A stretch of DNA of 39,473 nucleotides from an archaeon (GTDB lineage Archaea > Nanobdellota > Nanobdellia > Woesearchaeales > GW2011-AR9). Numbering within the stretch: position 1 is the first letter of the stretch; every line of letters starts with the position of its first letter. This document shows positions 1-8,039 of the stretch, in pieces. The notes under the pieces were generated by a model. It searched no databases, was not told where the DNA came from, and saw only the letters and a list, made by a program, of their open reading frames with translations. The stretch lies in the NCBI GenBank assembly GCA_002688265.1, contig NZCK01000013.1, positions 1-39,473 on the forward strand, given 5' to 3'. The translations under genes and the position numbers were made by a program.

Positions 1-1202
1 AACAAGGAGTTTTTCGAGGGATAAGTCCAAGCGGAGCTTCAACAGGAAAACACGAAGCAGTAGAATTGCGCGATGGAGGGGTTCGTTACTTTGGAAAAGG
101 AGTTAGAAAAGCAGTACGTTTGGTGAACACAAAAATAAAGAAAAAATTAGTTGGAAAGTCTTGTGTTAGACAAGAAGAGATTGATAAACTGTTGCAAGAA
201 ATAGATGGAACTCAAGACAAACATAAAATTGGAGCTAACGCTTTAGTTGCTTGTTCAATGGCAGTAGTTAAGGCAGGGGCAGCTGCTAGAAACCAAGAAT
301 TATATCTGTATCTTAATTCTTTGTATAGTAAGGCCTTTGGGGAAAAAGTTGCACTAAAAATACCTCAGGGATTTTTTAACATTTTAAATGGGGGAGTACA
401 TGCAGCAAACAAATTAGCATTCCAAGAGTTTATGATAGTACCATTCAATTCAAAATTTTCTATACAACTTAGAATGGCTAGTGAAATTTATCATAACTTA
501 CATAAGTTGTTAATAAAGAAATATTCTAGTGTTGCAATAGGTGTTGGAGATGAAGGTGGGTTTGCACCACCGATTTCTCGACCAGAAGAAGCTTTGAATT
601 TGATTGCTAAAGCAGTAAATTTAGCTGGTTATGAAAAAAAAGTAAAGTTTGCAATGGACGTTGCAGCTTCAGAGTTTTACTTTCAAAGAAAAGGCCGTTC
701 TATGGACAGTGGAGAATATCGAGCACATAAAGTGTTTAAATCGATTAGTTTGAAGAAGTATTATAAACAATTGTGTGACAAATATCCCATATGTTCTATT
801 GAAGATCCTTTTGAAGAAAATGCCTTTTCAGATTTCTCTGAATTACTTATGCTTTTGCAAGATAGAAAAAGAAAAAATAAAGTGCAAATTGTTGGAGATG
901 ACCTTACTGTAACAAATCCAGAGAGAGTTCAAGCAGCAATCACTGAGAAAAGTGCAAACTGTTTGCTTTTGAAAGTTAATCAAATCGGAACAGTGACTGA
1001 AGCTCTTGAAGCTGCTGCACTTGCACAAAAAGCAGGTTGGAAAATAATGGTGTCACATCGTAGCGGAGAAACTGAGGACACTTTCATTGCAGACTTAGCT
1101 GTTGGGATTGGCTCAGGACAAATGAAATCTGGGGCACCATGTAGGTCGGAAAGAGTTGCTAAATACAATCGATTACTCAGAATCGAAGAGGAATTAATTT
1201 AG
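1..1202 (+). CDS. eno: Enolase, 5'-truncated by the window edge
   Basis: Phosphopyruvate hydratase: 2-phosphoglycerate to phosphoenolpyruvate in glycolysis/gluconeogenesis. The frame is open to the first base; codons from position 3 read the conserved N-terminal stretch with GISPSGASTGKHEAVELRDG, so the TTG at 66 is not the start and only about the first 25-35 residues are missing. Family landmarks follow in order: NILNGGVHA, FQEFMIVP, VGDEGGFAPP with the catalytic Glu, SIEDPF and GDDLTVTN metal-ligand segments, the catalytic Lys in LLLKVNQIGT, then SHRSGETED and SGAPCRSER. All key residues are present, so the enzyme should be active. It ends 2 nt before the start of the secreted protein at 1205, an odd pairing that suggests co-transcription. 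Identification is very secure. Confidence 0.97.
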   Translation, partial: QGVFRGISPSGASTGKHEAVELRDGGVRYFGKGVRKAVRLVNTKIKKKLVGKSCVRQEEIDKLLQEIDGTQDKHKIGANALVACSMAVVKAGAAARNQELYLYLNSLYSKAFGEKVALKIPQGFFNILNGGVHAANKLAFQEFMIVPFNSKFSIQLRMASEIYHNLHKLLIKKYSSVAIGVGDEGGFAPPISRPEEALNLIAKAVNLAGYEKKVKFAMDVAASEFYFQRKGRSMDSGEYRAHKVFKSISLKKYYKQLCDKYPICSIEDPFEENAFSDFSELLMLLQDRKRKNKVQIVGDDLTVTNPERVQAAITEKSANCLLLKVNQIGTVTEALEAAALAQKAGWKIMVSHRSGETEDTFIADLAVGIGSGQMKSGAPCRSERVAKYNRLLRIEEELI

Positions 1203-1204
1203 AA

Positions 1205-2770
1205 ATGGACGTTAGAAGAAAACAGATAGGAAATGGGAGTTTAATGATCTTTGTTCTTTTAGTCTGTACTTTACTTTTAATGTCTTCAATGGTTTTGGCA
1301 GGAGATACTGGTCGCAGTTCTGGTGGTGATGCAGTAGGAGATGGAAGTGAATATGATGAACTCGATTGTCGTAATTCTAATGATTGTAGCGAAATAGATT
1401 TAGTTTGGTCAATTTTACTAACTAATACAAATTTTGATTCAGTAGATTCAACAGACTTGTTTTGGAATCCTTATGATGGTGAAGAAATTATTGGAGAATG
1501 GATGACTTATTTAGAGAAATATCCAGAATATGTTGAAGTAGAAGAAGAGGAGGAAGTTGAATGTGAAAATGAATTAAGTTGTGATAGTTTGACTACGATT
1601 AGTGGAAATGAAGATTATCTTAGGGCAGGTTCAGGGCATTGTGGTGAGAAAGATATGGTGGATGCTTTGAATGAAGCTTCTGAAGCATTCAAAGGAGAAT
1701 CTAGTGAGAGATTGTATGTGGTTTCTTCTTTTAGAACTGTAGAAAAACAAGCGGAATTGTATTGGGACCATTGTTATGGGGCAGAAAGTGAAATATACTT
1801 AGGGAGCTGTAGCCCACCAACAGGTAGTTTAGGAATTAGTAGTAGCAAATTAGAAGAGGCTACTAGTTTGAGTGATGTAAAGAATTTATTCTGTTCAGAA
1901 GGAACAAAATCAAAAGGTAGACATACTTCAGCAACAGCAGTAGATGTTTGGCATGAAAATACTAAAGGGAGTTTTGTTTCTAATGTAGAAAAAGTAAACC
2001 AAATGCAAGATGCAATGCAAGCAGAAGGTTTTTGTCGTTTAAGTTCGGAAGCCTGGCATTTTGATTATGGAAGTTGTACAAAACAAGATGATTACACTTA
2101 TTCTAGAAGTGGAAAAGAGTATAATCCTGCAGATGAATGCGAGAAGAATAATTGTCCAACTAGTAGTTGCTGGTGGGATTACAATGGTCAAGAATATAAT
2201 TCTTGTGATGAGTATGAAAGTTCAGATTTGGCTGGATATATATTTGCACAATCTTACATCGAGTTAGATCAATGGGATGTAGTAGAAGAATGTGATGAAG
2301 GAGTTGGGGATACACTAATTTCTTCTTATTATGGAGTTTGCGATTCAAGTATCTCTAATTGGGATCGTATTCAAGGTGCTTGGTCTGGAGGATTTATTAC
2401 ATACATTCTTAGAGAAGCAGGTCTTAACATAGATGGACAATTTCCAGATCCAAGTTGTGAACATAATGATTATTTTACTGAAATTAGAGATGATTTGGAA
2501 GATGAGAGTAAAGATTATTCTTGCTTTACTTTTAGAAAAGATCAAGTTGAACAACAAGTAGAGATGGGAGATATCGCTTGTTACTGTGAATCTGGAGTGG
2601 ATTGTGATGGAGATTATGATAGTGACAAACCAGTAGACCATTGTGAAATTTTAACAGATGTTGGATCGGTAAGTAGTTCCAGTGTGATTACAGTGAGAGA
2701 TAATAAAGTTGTCGAGGCAGAAGTTGACCTTTCAATTGACAATTATGTAGGATTTATTAGATGTGGATGA
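1205..2770 (+). CDS. Secreted protein with VanY-type D,D-carboxypeptidase and DUF2272-like domains
   Basis: 521 aa. A signal peptide or N-terminal anchor lies at residues 12-32. Residues 49-108 form a domain shared with the next gene. An acidic linker (111-118) leads to residues 140-291, a VanY/D-Ala-D-Ala carboxypeptidase-like fold: SSFRT (R177), GRH followed by six residues and D (H240, D247) and EAWH (E282, H285), which match the zinc ligands and catalytic Glu of the family. Residues 385-520 resemble DUF2272, a papain-like amidase group: WSGGFITYILREAG, MGDIACY and DHCEIL; the usual nucleophile position in WSGG holds Ser rather than Cys, so activity is unclear. Many paired Cys fit an extracellular protein. 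Expected targets are peptide cross-links of bacterial peptidoglycan (inference). It follows enolase by 2 nt. VanY call fairly sure, DUF2272 tentative. Confidence 0.8.
   Translation: MDVRRKQIGNGSLMIFVLLVCTLLLMSSMVLAGDTGRSSGGDAVGDGSEYDELDCRNSNDCSEIDLVWSILLTNTNFDSVDSTDLFWNPYDGEEIIGEWMTYLEKYPEYVEVEEEEEVECENELSCDSLTTISGNEDYLRAGSGHCGEKDMVDALNEASEAFKGESSERLYVVSSFRTVEKQAELYWDHCYGAESEIYLGSCSPPTGSLGISSSKLEEATSLSDVKNLFCSEGTKSKGRHTSATAVDVWHENTKGSFVSNVEKVNQMQDAMQAEGFCRLSSEAWHFDYGSCTKQDDYTYSRSGKEYNPADECEKNNCPTSSCWWDYNGQEYNSCDEYESSDLAGYIFAQSYIELDQWDVVEECDEGVGDTLISSYYGVCDSSISNWDRIQGAWSGGFITYILREAGLNIDGQFPDPSCEHNDYFTEIRDDLEDESKDYSCFTFRKDQVEQQVEMGDIACYCESGVDCDGDYDSDKPVDHCEILTDVGSVSSSSVITVRDNKVVEAEVDLSIDNYVGFIRCG
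1349..1529 (+). repeat. Duplicated N-terminal domain, copy 1
   Basis: 181 bp that align without gaps to 2925-3105; I count 20 differences (about 89% identity). It encodes a 60-residue Cys- and acid-containing module (EYDELDCRNSNDCSEID through WNPYDGEEIIGEWM) placed just after the signal peptide in both secreted proteins, while the downstream catalytic domains are unrelated. This suggests a recent duplication or gene conversion of a common module. Confidence 0.9.
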
Positions 2771-2789
2771 AGATATTTTTTATTTAAAG

Positions 2790-4403
2790 ATGGGAAATAA
2801 GAAGTTTTGGATAGGAAAGGAGAAATTATTATTAATTTTTCTAGTCTGTATTATTTTTAGTTCTACAGTGGTAATAGTAGAGGGAACAGATAGAGGGAGT
2901 GGTACAGCAGGAACTTCTGAAAAAGAATATGATGAACTCGATTGTCGTAATTCAAACGATTGCAGCGAGATAGATTCTGTTTGGTCAATTTTACTAACAA
3001 ATATAGGTTTTGATTCAATAGATTCAACGGATTCATTTTGGAACCCTTATGATGGTGAAGAAATAATTGGAGAATGGATGATTTATTCAGAGAAGTATCC
3101 AGAATTTGCTGATGATGATGATGATGAAGAAGAATGTGATGATTTAGAAATTGATTATTCCAAATTAGAATCTGCTTTTAGTACCAGTACTTTAGATTCA
3201 GACTTCAAAGAAAATTTAATTGCAATGAGTGATAGATTAGGTGTAAATTATATTCATCTGCTCGCTGTAATGAAATTTGAAAGTAGTTTAAACCCTGCTG
3301 CAGTTAATGACAATCCTTATACTGATTCTGATGGAGAACATCACCCGGAAGGAACTCAAGCAACTGGATTAATTCAATTTTTGCCAAGTACAGCAAGTTC
3401 AAGTAACATTGGAACAACAGTAGAGGCGCTCCGAGAAATGACCGCTAGTGAACAATTACCTTATGTAGAAAAATATTATCAAAGTAAAATAACTAGAGAT
3501 GGTTTTAGAGGAGACAATTTAGGTGATGTAGCAATGGCAGTAATTTCTCCAGCAACAATCGGAGAATCAGACGACAAAATAATGTATAGTGATGGTTCTA
3601 GTGCTTACAATGCAAACAAACCACTTGATATTGATGATGATGGAGATATTACAAGAGGAGAGTATATCACATTTGTGATAAACAAAGCAGGATTCTATGT
3701 AAGTGATGGTGATTGTTCTTCGACAAAAACAGATGATTCTTCAACAGACACTGAAGCACCCACTACCTCTTCAGCAGTAAGAATTAGTTCTGGAGATAAA
3801 ATAGTTGTTGTAATAGGGGCGTCTAACACCGCAGGAGATTCTTATGTTGATGGGTTAGCAAGTCAGATCTCTCCAGATGGTTATTCTGTGTATAACAGTG
3901 GGATTGGAGGAAATACTCCTTCAAAGATGCTTGAAAGATTTGATACAGATGTTCTTGCTTATGATCCAGAAATAGTTATAATTGAACCTTCGATAAATGG
4001 AATAACTTCAACTACTAGTTACACAAATGCAGTAGTCTCGATGGCTCAATTGGCAAAATCAAGTGGGGCTAAAGTAGTTGTGTTATCTAACTCTCCTCAT
4101 AAATGGTTTAATTATTGTGGAGGAATTAGTGGAGACACTCCTGAAGAGAGATGGGCAAGTAAAGATTGCTCCTCAAGATGGTCTGAAACTTGGCAGACCG
4201 CTATAGAGGAATTTAATGATAATTTACTTAATAATGAACTTGGGATTCCATCAGATATTGATTATGTTATCAATATTTATGACATATTAGAGGATGAAGA
4301 AGACGATGATGTGTGTTCAGGATGCACAAGTGACAATGGTCATTTTGGAGCTGATGCTGATGGGATTGTTGCCTCAAAGATATATCGGGATGTTTTTCAT
4401 TAA
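2790..4403 (+). CDS. Secreted protein with lytic-transglycosylase-like, EF-hand and SGNH-hydrolase domains
   Basis: 537 aa from ATG 2790; a GTG at 2763 in the same frame overlaps the previous stop, but the ATG gives a cleaner signal peptide (KEKLLLIFLVCIIFSS). Numbering below is from the GTG form. Residues 55-114: shared module; 117-124: acidic run; 145-310: SLT/lysozyme-like domain with catalytic Glu173 in FESSLNPAA and GLIQFLPST, as in soluble lytic transglycosylases. DIDDDGDITRGE (289-300) is a perfect 12-residue EF-hand loop, known also in Slt35-type enzymes. After a Thr/Ser linker, residues 345-546 are an SGNH hydrolase: Ser354 in IGASN, GIGGN, PSING, and D524/H527 in SDNGH; such domains often deacylate sugars or lipids. 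It probably acts outside the cell on peptidoglycan, cleaving glycan strands and removing O-acetyl groups (inference). Confidence 0.82.
   Translation: MGNKKFWIGKEKLLLIFLVCIIFSSTVVIVEGTDRGSGTAGTSEKEYDELDCRNSNDCSEIDSVWSILLTNIGFDSIDSTDSFWNPYDGEEIIGEWMIYSEKYPEFADDDDDEEECDDLEIDYSKLESAFSTSTLDSDFKENLIAMSDRLGVNYIHLLAVMKFESSLNPAAVNDNPYTDSDGEHHPEGTQATGLIQFLPSTASSSNIGTTVEALREMTASEQLPYVEKYYQSKITRDGFRGDNLGDVAMAVISPATIGESDDKIMYSDGSSAYNANKPLDIDDDGDITRGEYITFVINKAGFYVSDGDCSSTKTDDSSTDTEAPTTSSAVRISSGDKIVVVIGASNTAGDSYVDGLASQISPDGYSVYNSGIGGNTPSKMLERFDTDVLAYDPEIVIIEPSINGITSTTSYTNAVVSMAQLAKSSGAKVVVLSNSPHKWFNYCGGISGDTPEERWASKDCSSRWSETWQTAIEEFNDNLLNNELGIPSDIDYVINIYDILEDEEDDDVCSGCTSDNGHFGADADGIVASKIYRDVFH
2925..3105 (+). 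repeat. Duplicated N-terminal domain, copy 2
   Basis: Ungapped partner of 1349-1529. Differences are spread over codons and include both silent and amino-acid-changing sites; invariant residues include both Cys, the Trp residues and the DGEEIIGEWM end. Confidence 0.9.
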
Positions 4404-4461
4404 ATAAATCTTAAGGTAAATATGAAAAGCTTTTTGTACTATTTGTTCTATAAAAAAGGCA

Positions 4462-6366
4462 ATGGCAACCCAGAAAGAACTTGAAGCAAAAATATTGTTA
4501 GACCCTAACTATTCTAAGAAAGATAAGGGACTGTTCAAGATAGCAATTGATTTTGCAAAAAAGGTTCTAATAAACAAAAAAAGAATCTCTGGTGATACTC
4601 TTTTTGATCATAATCTGAGGGCGGGATTGTATCTGCAGAGTATTAAAGCAGCTCCAGAAGTAGTTTCTGCAGGAATTGTCCATGCTACAAGTAAGTATGT
4701 TCCAGAAAGAGATCTGCATGATGCTTTTGGAAAATTTGGAAAAGACATTCTACATCTAGTGCAAGGAGTTGAAGACATCACAGTTATCAAAAATAAAAAC
4801 TTGAAACTTACAGCTGAGGCTTTAAGAAAAATATTGCTAGCAACAGTAAAAGACGTAAGAATAATACTAGTTAAATTAGCAGATAAATTAGATAATCTTG
4901 CAGATGTGGACGTATTGCCAATTGATGAACAAAAAAGAATCTGTCAAGAAGTCTTAGATATGTACGCTCCACTAGCTTACCGGTTGGGAGTAGATAAATT
5001 CAAAGTTCTCTTAGAAGATAGGGCTTTTAAAATACTAAATAATGAAGACTACAACAAAGTTTCTTTGTTTTTAGAACACTCTAAACAAGATAGAGATTCT
5101 TTGATTATAGACTTGATTTCAGATATTAAGAGAGGGTTAAAGGCTCTTCAAGTTCATAGTATCAAAGGAAGGAGTAAACACATATACAGCATTTATAAAA
5201 AATTTATAGATCGGGGTGTACCTCTTGAAAGACAATATGATCATCAGGCAATTAGAATAATTGTCGACAGTGAAAGAGAATGTTATGAGACACTAGGATT
5301 TTTACATGAAAAATATGAACCAATTTCTGGGAGATTAAAAGATTACATTGCAAATCAAAAACCAAATGGCTATCAATCAATTCATACTTGTATCTTATAC
5401 AAAGATAAACGAGTAGAGGTTCAAATAAGAACTAAAGAAATGGATGAAGTAGCTGAAGAAGGATTGGCCGCTCATTGGCGTTACAAGGGAGTAAAAGGAG
5501 AAGCACAGTTTGAGAGACGAATGGGGCTCTTTAAAGGAGTGTTAGATTTGCACAAAGATTCTAGTGCCAGAGAATTCTTAGAAAATGTAAGTGTAGATCT
5601 TTTTACTGATGAGATTTATGTCTATACTCCAAAAGGAGATGTGAAATATTTCCCACAAGGAGCAGGAGTTTTAGATTTTGCTTATTCTGTTCATGAACAA
5701 GTCGGAAGTCGCGCAATAGGTGCAAGAGTTAACGGACAATTTGTACCACTTAGAACAAAACTTAATGCAGGAGATGTAATAGAAATAATTACTGCTAAAA
5801 ACCAAGTTCCTGGAAGAGGATGGTTGAAATGGGTTAAATCTCCAAGAGCAAAACAAAAAATTCGTAAATCACTCAAAGAGCACAAAGGATTACCTGCAAT
5901 GAGGTATTCTACTTTCAAACCAGCAACACAAACTGAATATGATACTTTGGTCTATTCCATTCAATTCGAAAATGCTGTTTGTGTTATTGCAAAATGTTGT
6001 AAACCAATACCCCCAATGAAGATAGCGGGAATTGTTACTAAACGCAGATTGATCTCTGTGCACGATGTAAACTGTAGACAAGCTTTGAAATTACAGGAAA
6101 GATGGGTGCCGGTGCAATGGAAAGAACAATATAACAAAGCTTTGAAATTTTCTGTGATGGCTGAGGAAAGATCAGGATTACTAGCTGATCTGTTACACAC
6201 AATTGCCAACGCAAGGTTTGAAGTTAGGGAAGCTAAAGCTAAATTAGTTAATACTAACAGAAGTGAATGTAGTTTTGTAATTGTACCCCAAAGTTTGGAG
6301 AGAGTAGTAGAACTAATTGGACGGGTAATGAAAGTTAAAGGAGTGAAAACGGTATTTTTTGATTAA
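4462..6366 (+). CDS. Full-length RelA/SpoT homologue ((p)ppGpp synthetase, degenerate hydrolase)
   Basis: 634 aa, the whole long-RSH layout. Residues 25-150: HD-type hydrolase domain in which His50 and D141/N145 (KLADKLDNL) remain but the HD motif reads HA (H74-A75) and the following Glu-Asp pair is lost, so hydrolysis is probably dead. Residues 225-345: synthetase with KHIYSIYKK, D260 in QYDHQAIRI, RLKDYIANQKPNGYQSIHT and E319 in EVQIRT, the residues needed for pyrophosphate transfer; it carries the RxKD form of the motif. Residues 383-446: TGS; 505-550: zinc-finger-like region with KCCKPIPP and DVNC; 560-632: ACT. RSH proteins are common in bacteria and rare in archaea, so horizontal gain is likely (inference). 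A Nudix hydrolase follows after 26 nt, probably in the same transcript. Confidence 0.93.
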   Translation: MATQKELEAKILLDPNYSKKDKGLFKIAIDFAKKVLINKKRISGDTLFDHNLRAGLYLQSIKAAPEVVSAGIVHATSKYVPERDLHDAFGKFGKDILHLVQGVEDITVIKNKNLKLTAEALRKILLATVKDVRIILVKLADKLDNLADVDVLPIDEQKRICQEVLDMYAPLAYRLGVDKFKVLLEDRAFKILNNEDYNKVSLFLEHSKQDRDSLIIDLISDIKRGLKALQVHSIKGRSKHIYSIYKKFIDRGVPLERQYDHQAIRIIVDSERECYETLGFLHEKYEPISGRLKDYIANQKPNGYQSIHTCILYKDKRVEVQIRTKEMDEVAEEGLAAHWRYKGVKGEAQFERRMGLFKGVLDLHKDSSAREFLENVSVDLFTDEIYVYTPKGDVKYFPQGAGVLDFAYSVHEQVGSRAIGARVNGQFVPLRTKLNAGDVIEIITAKNQVPGRGWLKWVKSPRAKQKIRKSLKEHKGLPAMRYSTFKPATQTEYDTLVYSIQFENAVCVIAKCCKPIPPMKIAGIVTKRRLISVHDVNCRQALKLQERWVPVQWKEQYNKALKFSVMAEERSGLLADLLHTIANARFEVREAKAKLVNTNRSECSFVIVPQSLERVVELIGRVMKVKGVKTVFFD

Positions 6367-6392
6367 TTTTAGTCAGAAGAAGGTTGATTATC

Positions 6393-6863
6393 ATGAGGAT
6401 AATTGGAAATAGAAATATTAAGGAAAATGCAAAAGAAAGAAGAAATGTGAGGGCAATATTATTTGATGATTCTTCTGAAGAAGTAGAGTATTTGTTGTTA
6501 TATGCTCGCAAAGGTTATTGGCAGTTTCCACAAGGAGGGATTGATTTAGGTGAGAGTGAAATTGAAGCTGTGCAACGAGAAGTTTTGGAAGAGACAGGTT
6601 TGCGTATTTGGAGAAGAGATGTAATTGTTAAAAGCAAAGTTGAGGATTTATACTTTGCAGAGAGAAAAGGACAACCAATTAAAGTATATCTTAGCGCTTA
6701 CGCAGTTCGTTGTAATAAAAATAAAGAAATTGTTATAGGTAGAGGAGGGGATGCTCATCAAGATTATCAATGGGCAGATAAATCGCGAGTTTTAAAACTG
6801 TTAACAGAGTATCATGAACAGAAAAAAGTGTTTGAGAAAGTAGTTACTCTAATGAATTTTTAA
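6393..6863 (+). CDS. Nudix hydrolase, RppH/Ap4A-hydrolase-like
   Basis: 156 aa from ATG 6393 (a TTG nine bases upstream is in frame but less likely). The Nudix box is complete: G-x5-E-x7-REVLEETGL at about residues 49-71, preceded by RKGYWQFPQGG, the arrangement seen in RppH and diadenosine-polyphosphate hydrolases. It would cleave a nucleoside-diphosphate-linked substrate with Mg2+. Position directly behind the RSH gene raises the possibility that it hydrolyses (p)ppGpp, replacing the damaged HD domain; some bacterial Nudix enzymes do this (known), here it is a guess. Ends before an AAT microsatellite, convergent with the Lrp gene. Confidence 0.9.
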   Translation: MRIIGNRNIKENAKERRNVRAILFDDSSEEVEYLLLYARKGYWQFPQGGIDLGESEIEAVQREVLEETGLRIWRRDVIVKSKVEDLYFAERKGQPIKVYLSAYAVRCNKNKEIVIGRGGDAHQDYQWADKSRVLKLLTEYHEQKKVFEKVVTLMNF

Positions 6864-6875
6864 TGAACTAAAGAA

Positions 6876-6898
6876 AATAATAATAATAATAATAATAA
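6876..6898. repeat. AAT triplet microsatellite
   Basis: Seven to eight AAT/ATA units between the convergent Nudix and Lrp genes. On the minus strand it reads T-rich and may help end transcription there, but no hairpin is seen. Confidence 0.8.
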
Positions 6899-6904
6899 AA
6901 AAGA

Positions 6905-7900
6905 TTAATTGAATTTCATCTCTTTTGCAAGTAGAGGGAAGATTCCTTCAGGAACTATTTTAGACTTTGGTTCTGCATGAACAATAACGACTCTATCTAA
7001 CTTAAACATATGGCCGAATTTCTTACGAATATCAGTCATAATTTTTCTGAATTCAAGGTGATTGTTAGCAAAAACACCAACTCTAATGCTTGGTTGCGCT
7101 GAAGGCCGAATATATGAACTTACATTAGTATGCGTTTGAAGAAATTTTATGAATTTACCTTCCTCTTCAAGTAAATCACAGTTAATGTTAAAATGTGGAT
7201 AAAATCTTCTTATTCCCACTTTCTCTTGGTCGAAAAGTAAGGTGTAATTCATAATGATCCCAGATTCTTCTAAAAGGGCCATTCTTTTCTTTAATGTTGG
7301 AAAAGAAATATCTATTTTTTTAGATATTGCTCTGAGATCTAATCTAGCATTTGTTGATAACAGTTTGAGCAATTCTAAATCTTTTGGTTTGAGTATGGCC
7401 TTATCAACTTTAGCCTTTTGTGGAATTTTCTGTTTTTTAGAATCAGTTTTCCCAAAATATTTGCTAGGGTAAGTTTTAATCTCTAATTGAGTTGAGATTT
7501 CTATATCGCTGATTAGATGTTTCATTTCTTTTTTGAAATTACTTAAAAATTCATCTAATTGAGTCATGTCTTGAGTATACACATCAAAAATCAAATCCCA
7601 TTTTCCAGGTGTTTTTGTAGTCCATCCAACCAAAGGGTTTTCAACAATTTTTTGAGTAATTTCATCAAGGTTATCAACTCTCTGTAGCGATAAATATATG
7701 ATATGTTGCAAAAAACCTAACTTCTGGATATCAACAGAAATACTGAATTTGGTAATCACATTCTTCTCTAACAAACGTTGGATTCGATAATGGGTACTTT
7801 CGCGACTCATTCCTATTTGTTTTGCAACGTGACCTGTAGGCGTTCGGCAGTTATCTGCGAGTATTTTTAAAATTTGAAAGTCTTTTTTGTCTAGTTTCAT
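6905..7900 (-). CDS. Double Lrp/AsnC-family transcription regulator
   Basis: 331 aa from ATG 7900. A GTG at 7921 is in frame, but it lies only about 3 nt from a TATA box (7924-7933), which is 28 nt from the ATG, so the leaderless ATG start is preferred. Two Lrp units are fused: winged HTH at about 5-45 (DFQILKILADNCRTP, then MSRESTHYRIQRL), a ligand-sensing half to about 145, a basic linker with KKQK, a second HTH at about 170-215 (DLELLKLLSTNARLDLRAIS, then FPTLKKRMALLEESG) and a second sensing half. Such tandem forms may fold as a pseudo-dimer. Likely a DNA-binding regulator of metabolism or of the divergent surface-protein region beginning at 8040; target unknown. Confidence 0.85.
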   Translation of the reverse strand: MKLDKKDFQILKILADNCRTPTGHVAKQIGMSRESTHYRIQRLLEKNVITKFSISVDIQKLGFLQHIIYLSLQRVDNLDEITQKIVENPLVGWTTKTPGKWDLIFDVYTQDMTQLDEFLSNFKKEMKHLISDIEISTQLEIKTYPSKYFGKTDSKKQKIPQKAKVDKAILKPKDLELLKLLSTNARLDLRAISKKIDISFPTLKKRMALLEESGIIMNYTLLFDQEKVGIRRFYPHFNINCDLLEEEGKFIKFLQTHTNVSSYIRPSAQPSIRVGVFANNHLEFRKIMTDIRKKFGHMFKLDRVVIVHAEPKSKIVPEGIFPLLAKEMKFN

Positions 7901-7923
7901 AGTTCTCTTAGGTTTCTTCACTT

Positions 7924-7933
7924 ATTTAAATAT
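7924..7933 (-). promoter_or_regulatory. TATA box of the Lrp-like gene
   Basis: Minus strand reads TATTTAAATA centred 28 nt upstream of ATG 7900, the spacing expected for a leaderless archaeal transcript. It decides the start codon of the regulator. Confidence 0.6.
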
Positions 7934-7976
7934 TTTGTGTTATTTTTTGATGTATCGTAAATATTTGATTAGATGG

Positions 7977-7986
7977 TTTTATATTT
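7977..7986 (+). promoter_or_regulatory. TATA box of the 8040 operon
   Basis: TTTTATATTT, predicting a transcript start near 8005-8010, about 30 nt before ATG 8040. Divergent from the Lrp promoter 45 bp away, so the regulator could control both. Confidence 0.55.
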
Positions 7987-8039
7987 AACTATTGATCAGA
8001 ATTTCTTACTTTATAGTGGGAATAATTATGGAGAAAATA

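Noticed and set aside
66-1202. TTG at 66 as the enolase start
   Set aside because: The same frame upstream encodes conserved enolase sequence to the first base of the window; the gene is truncated by the window.
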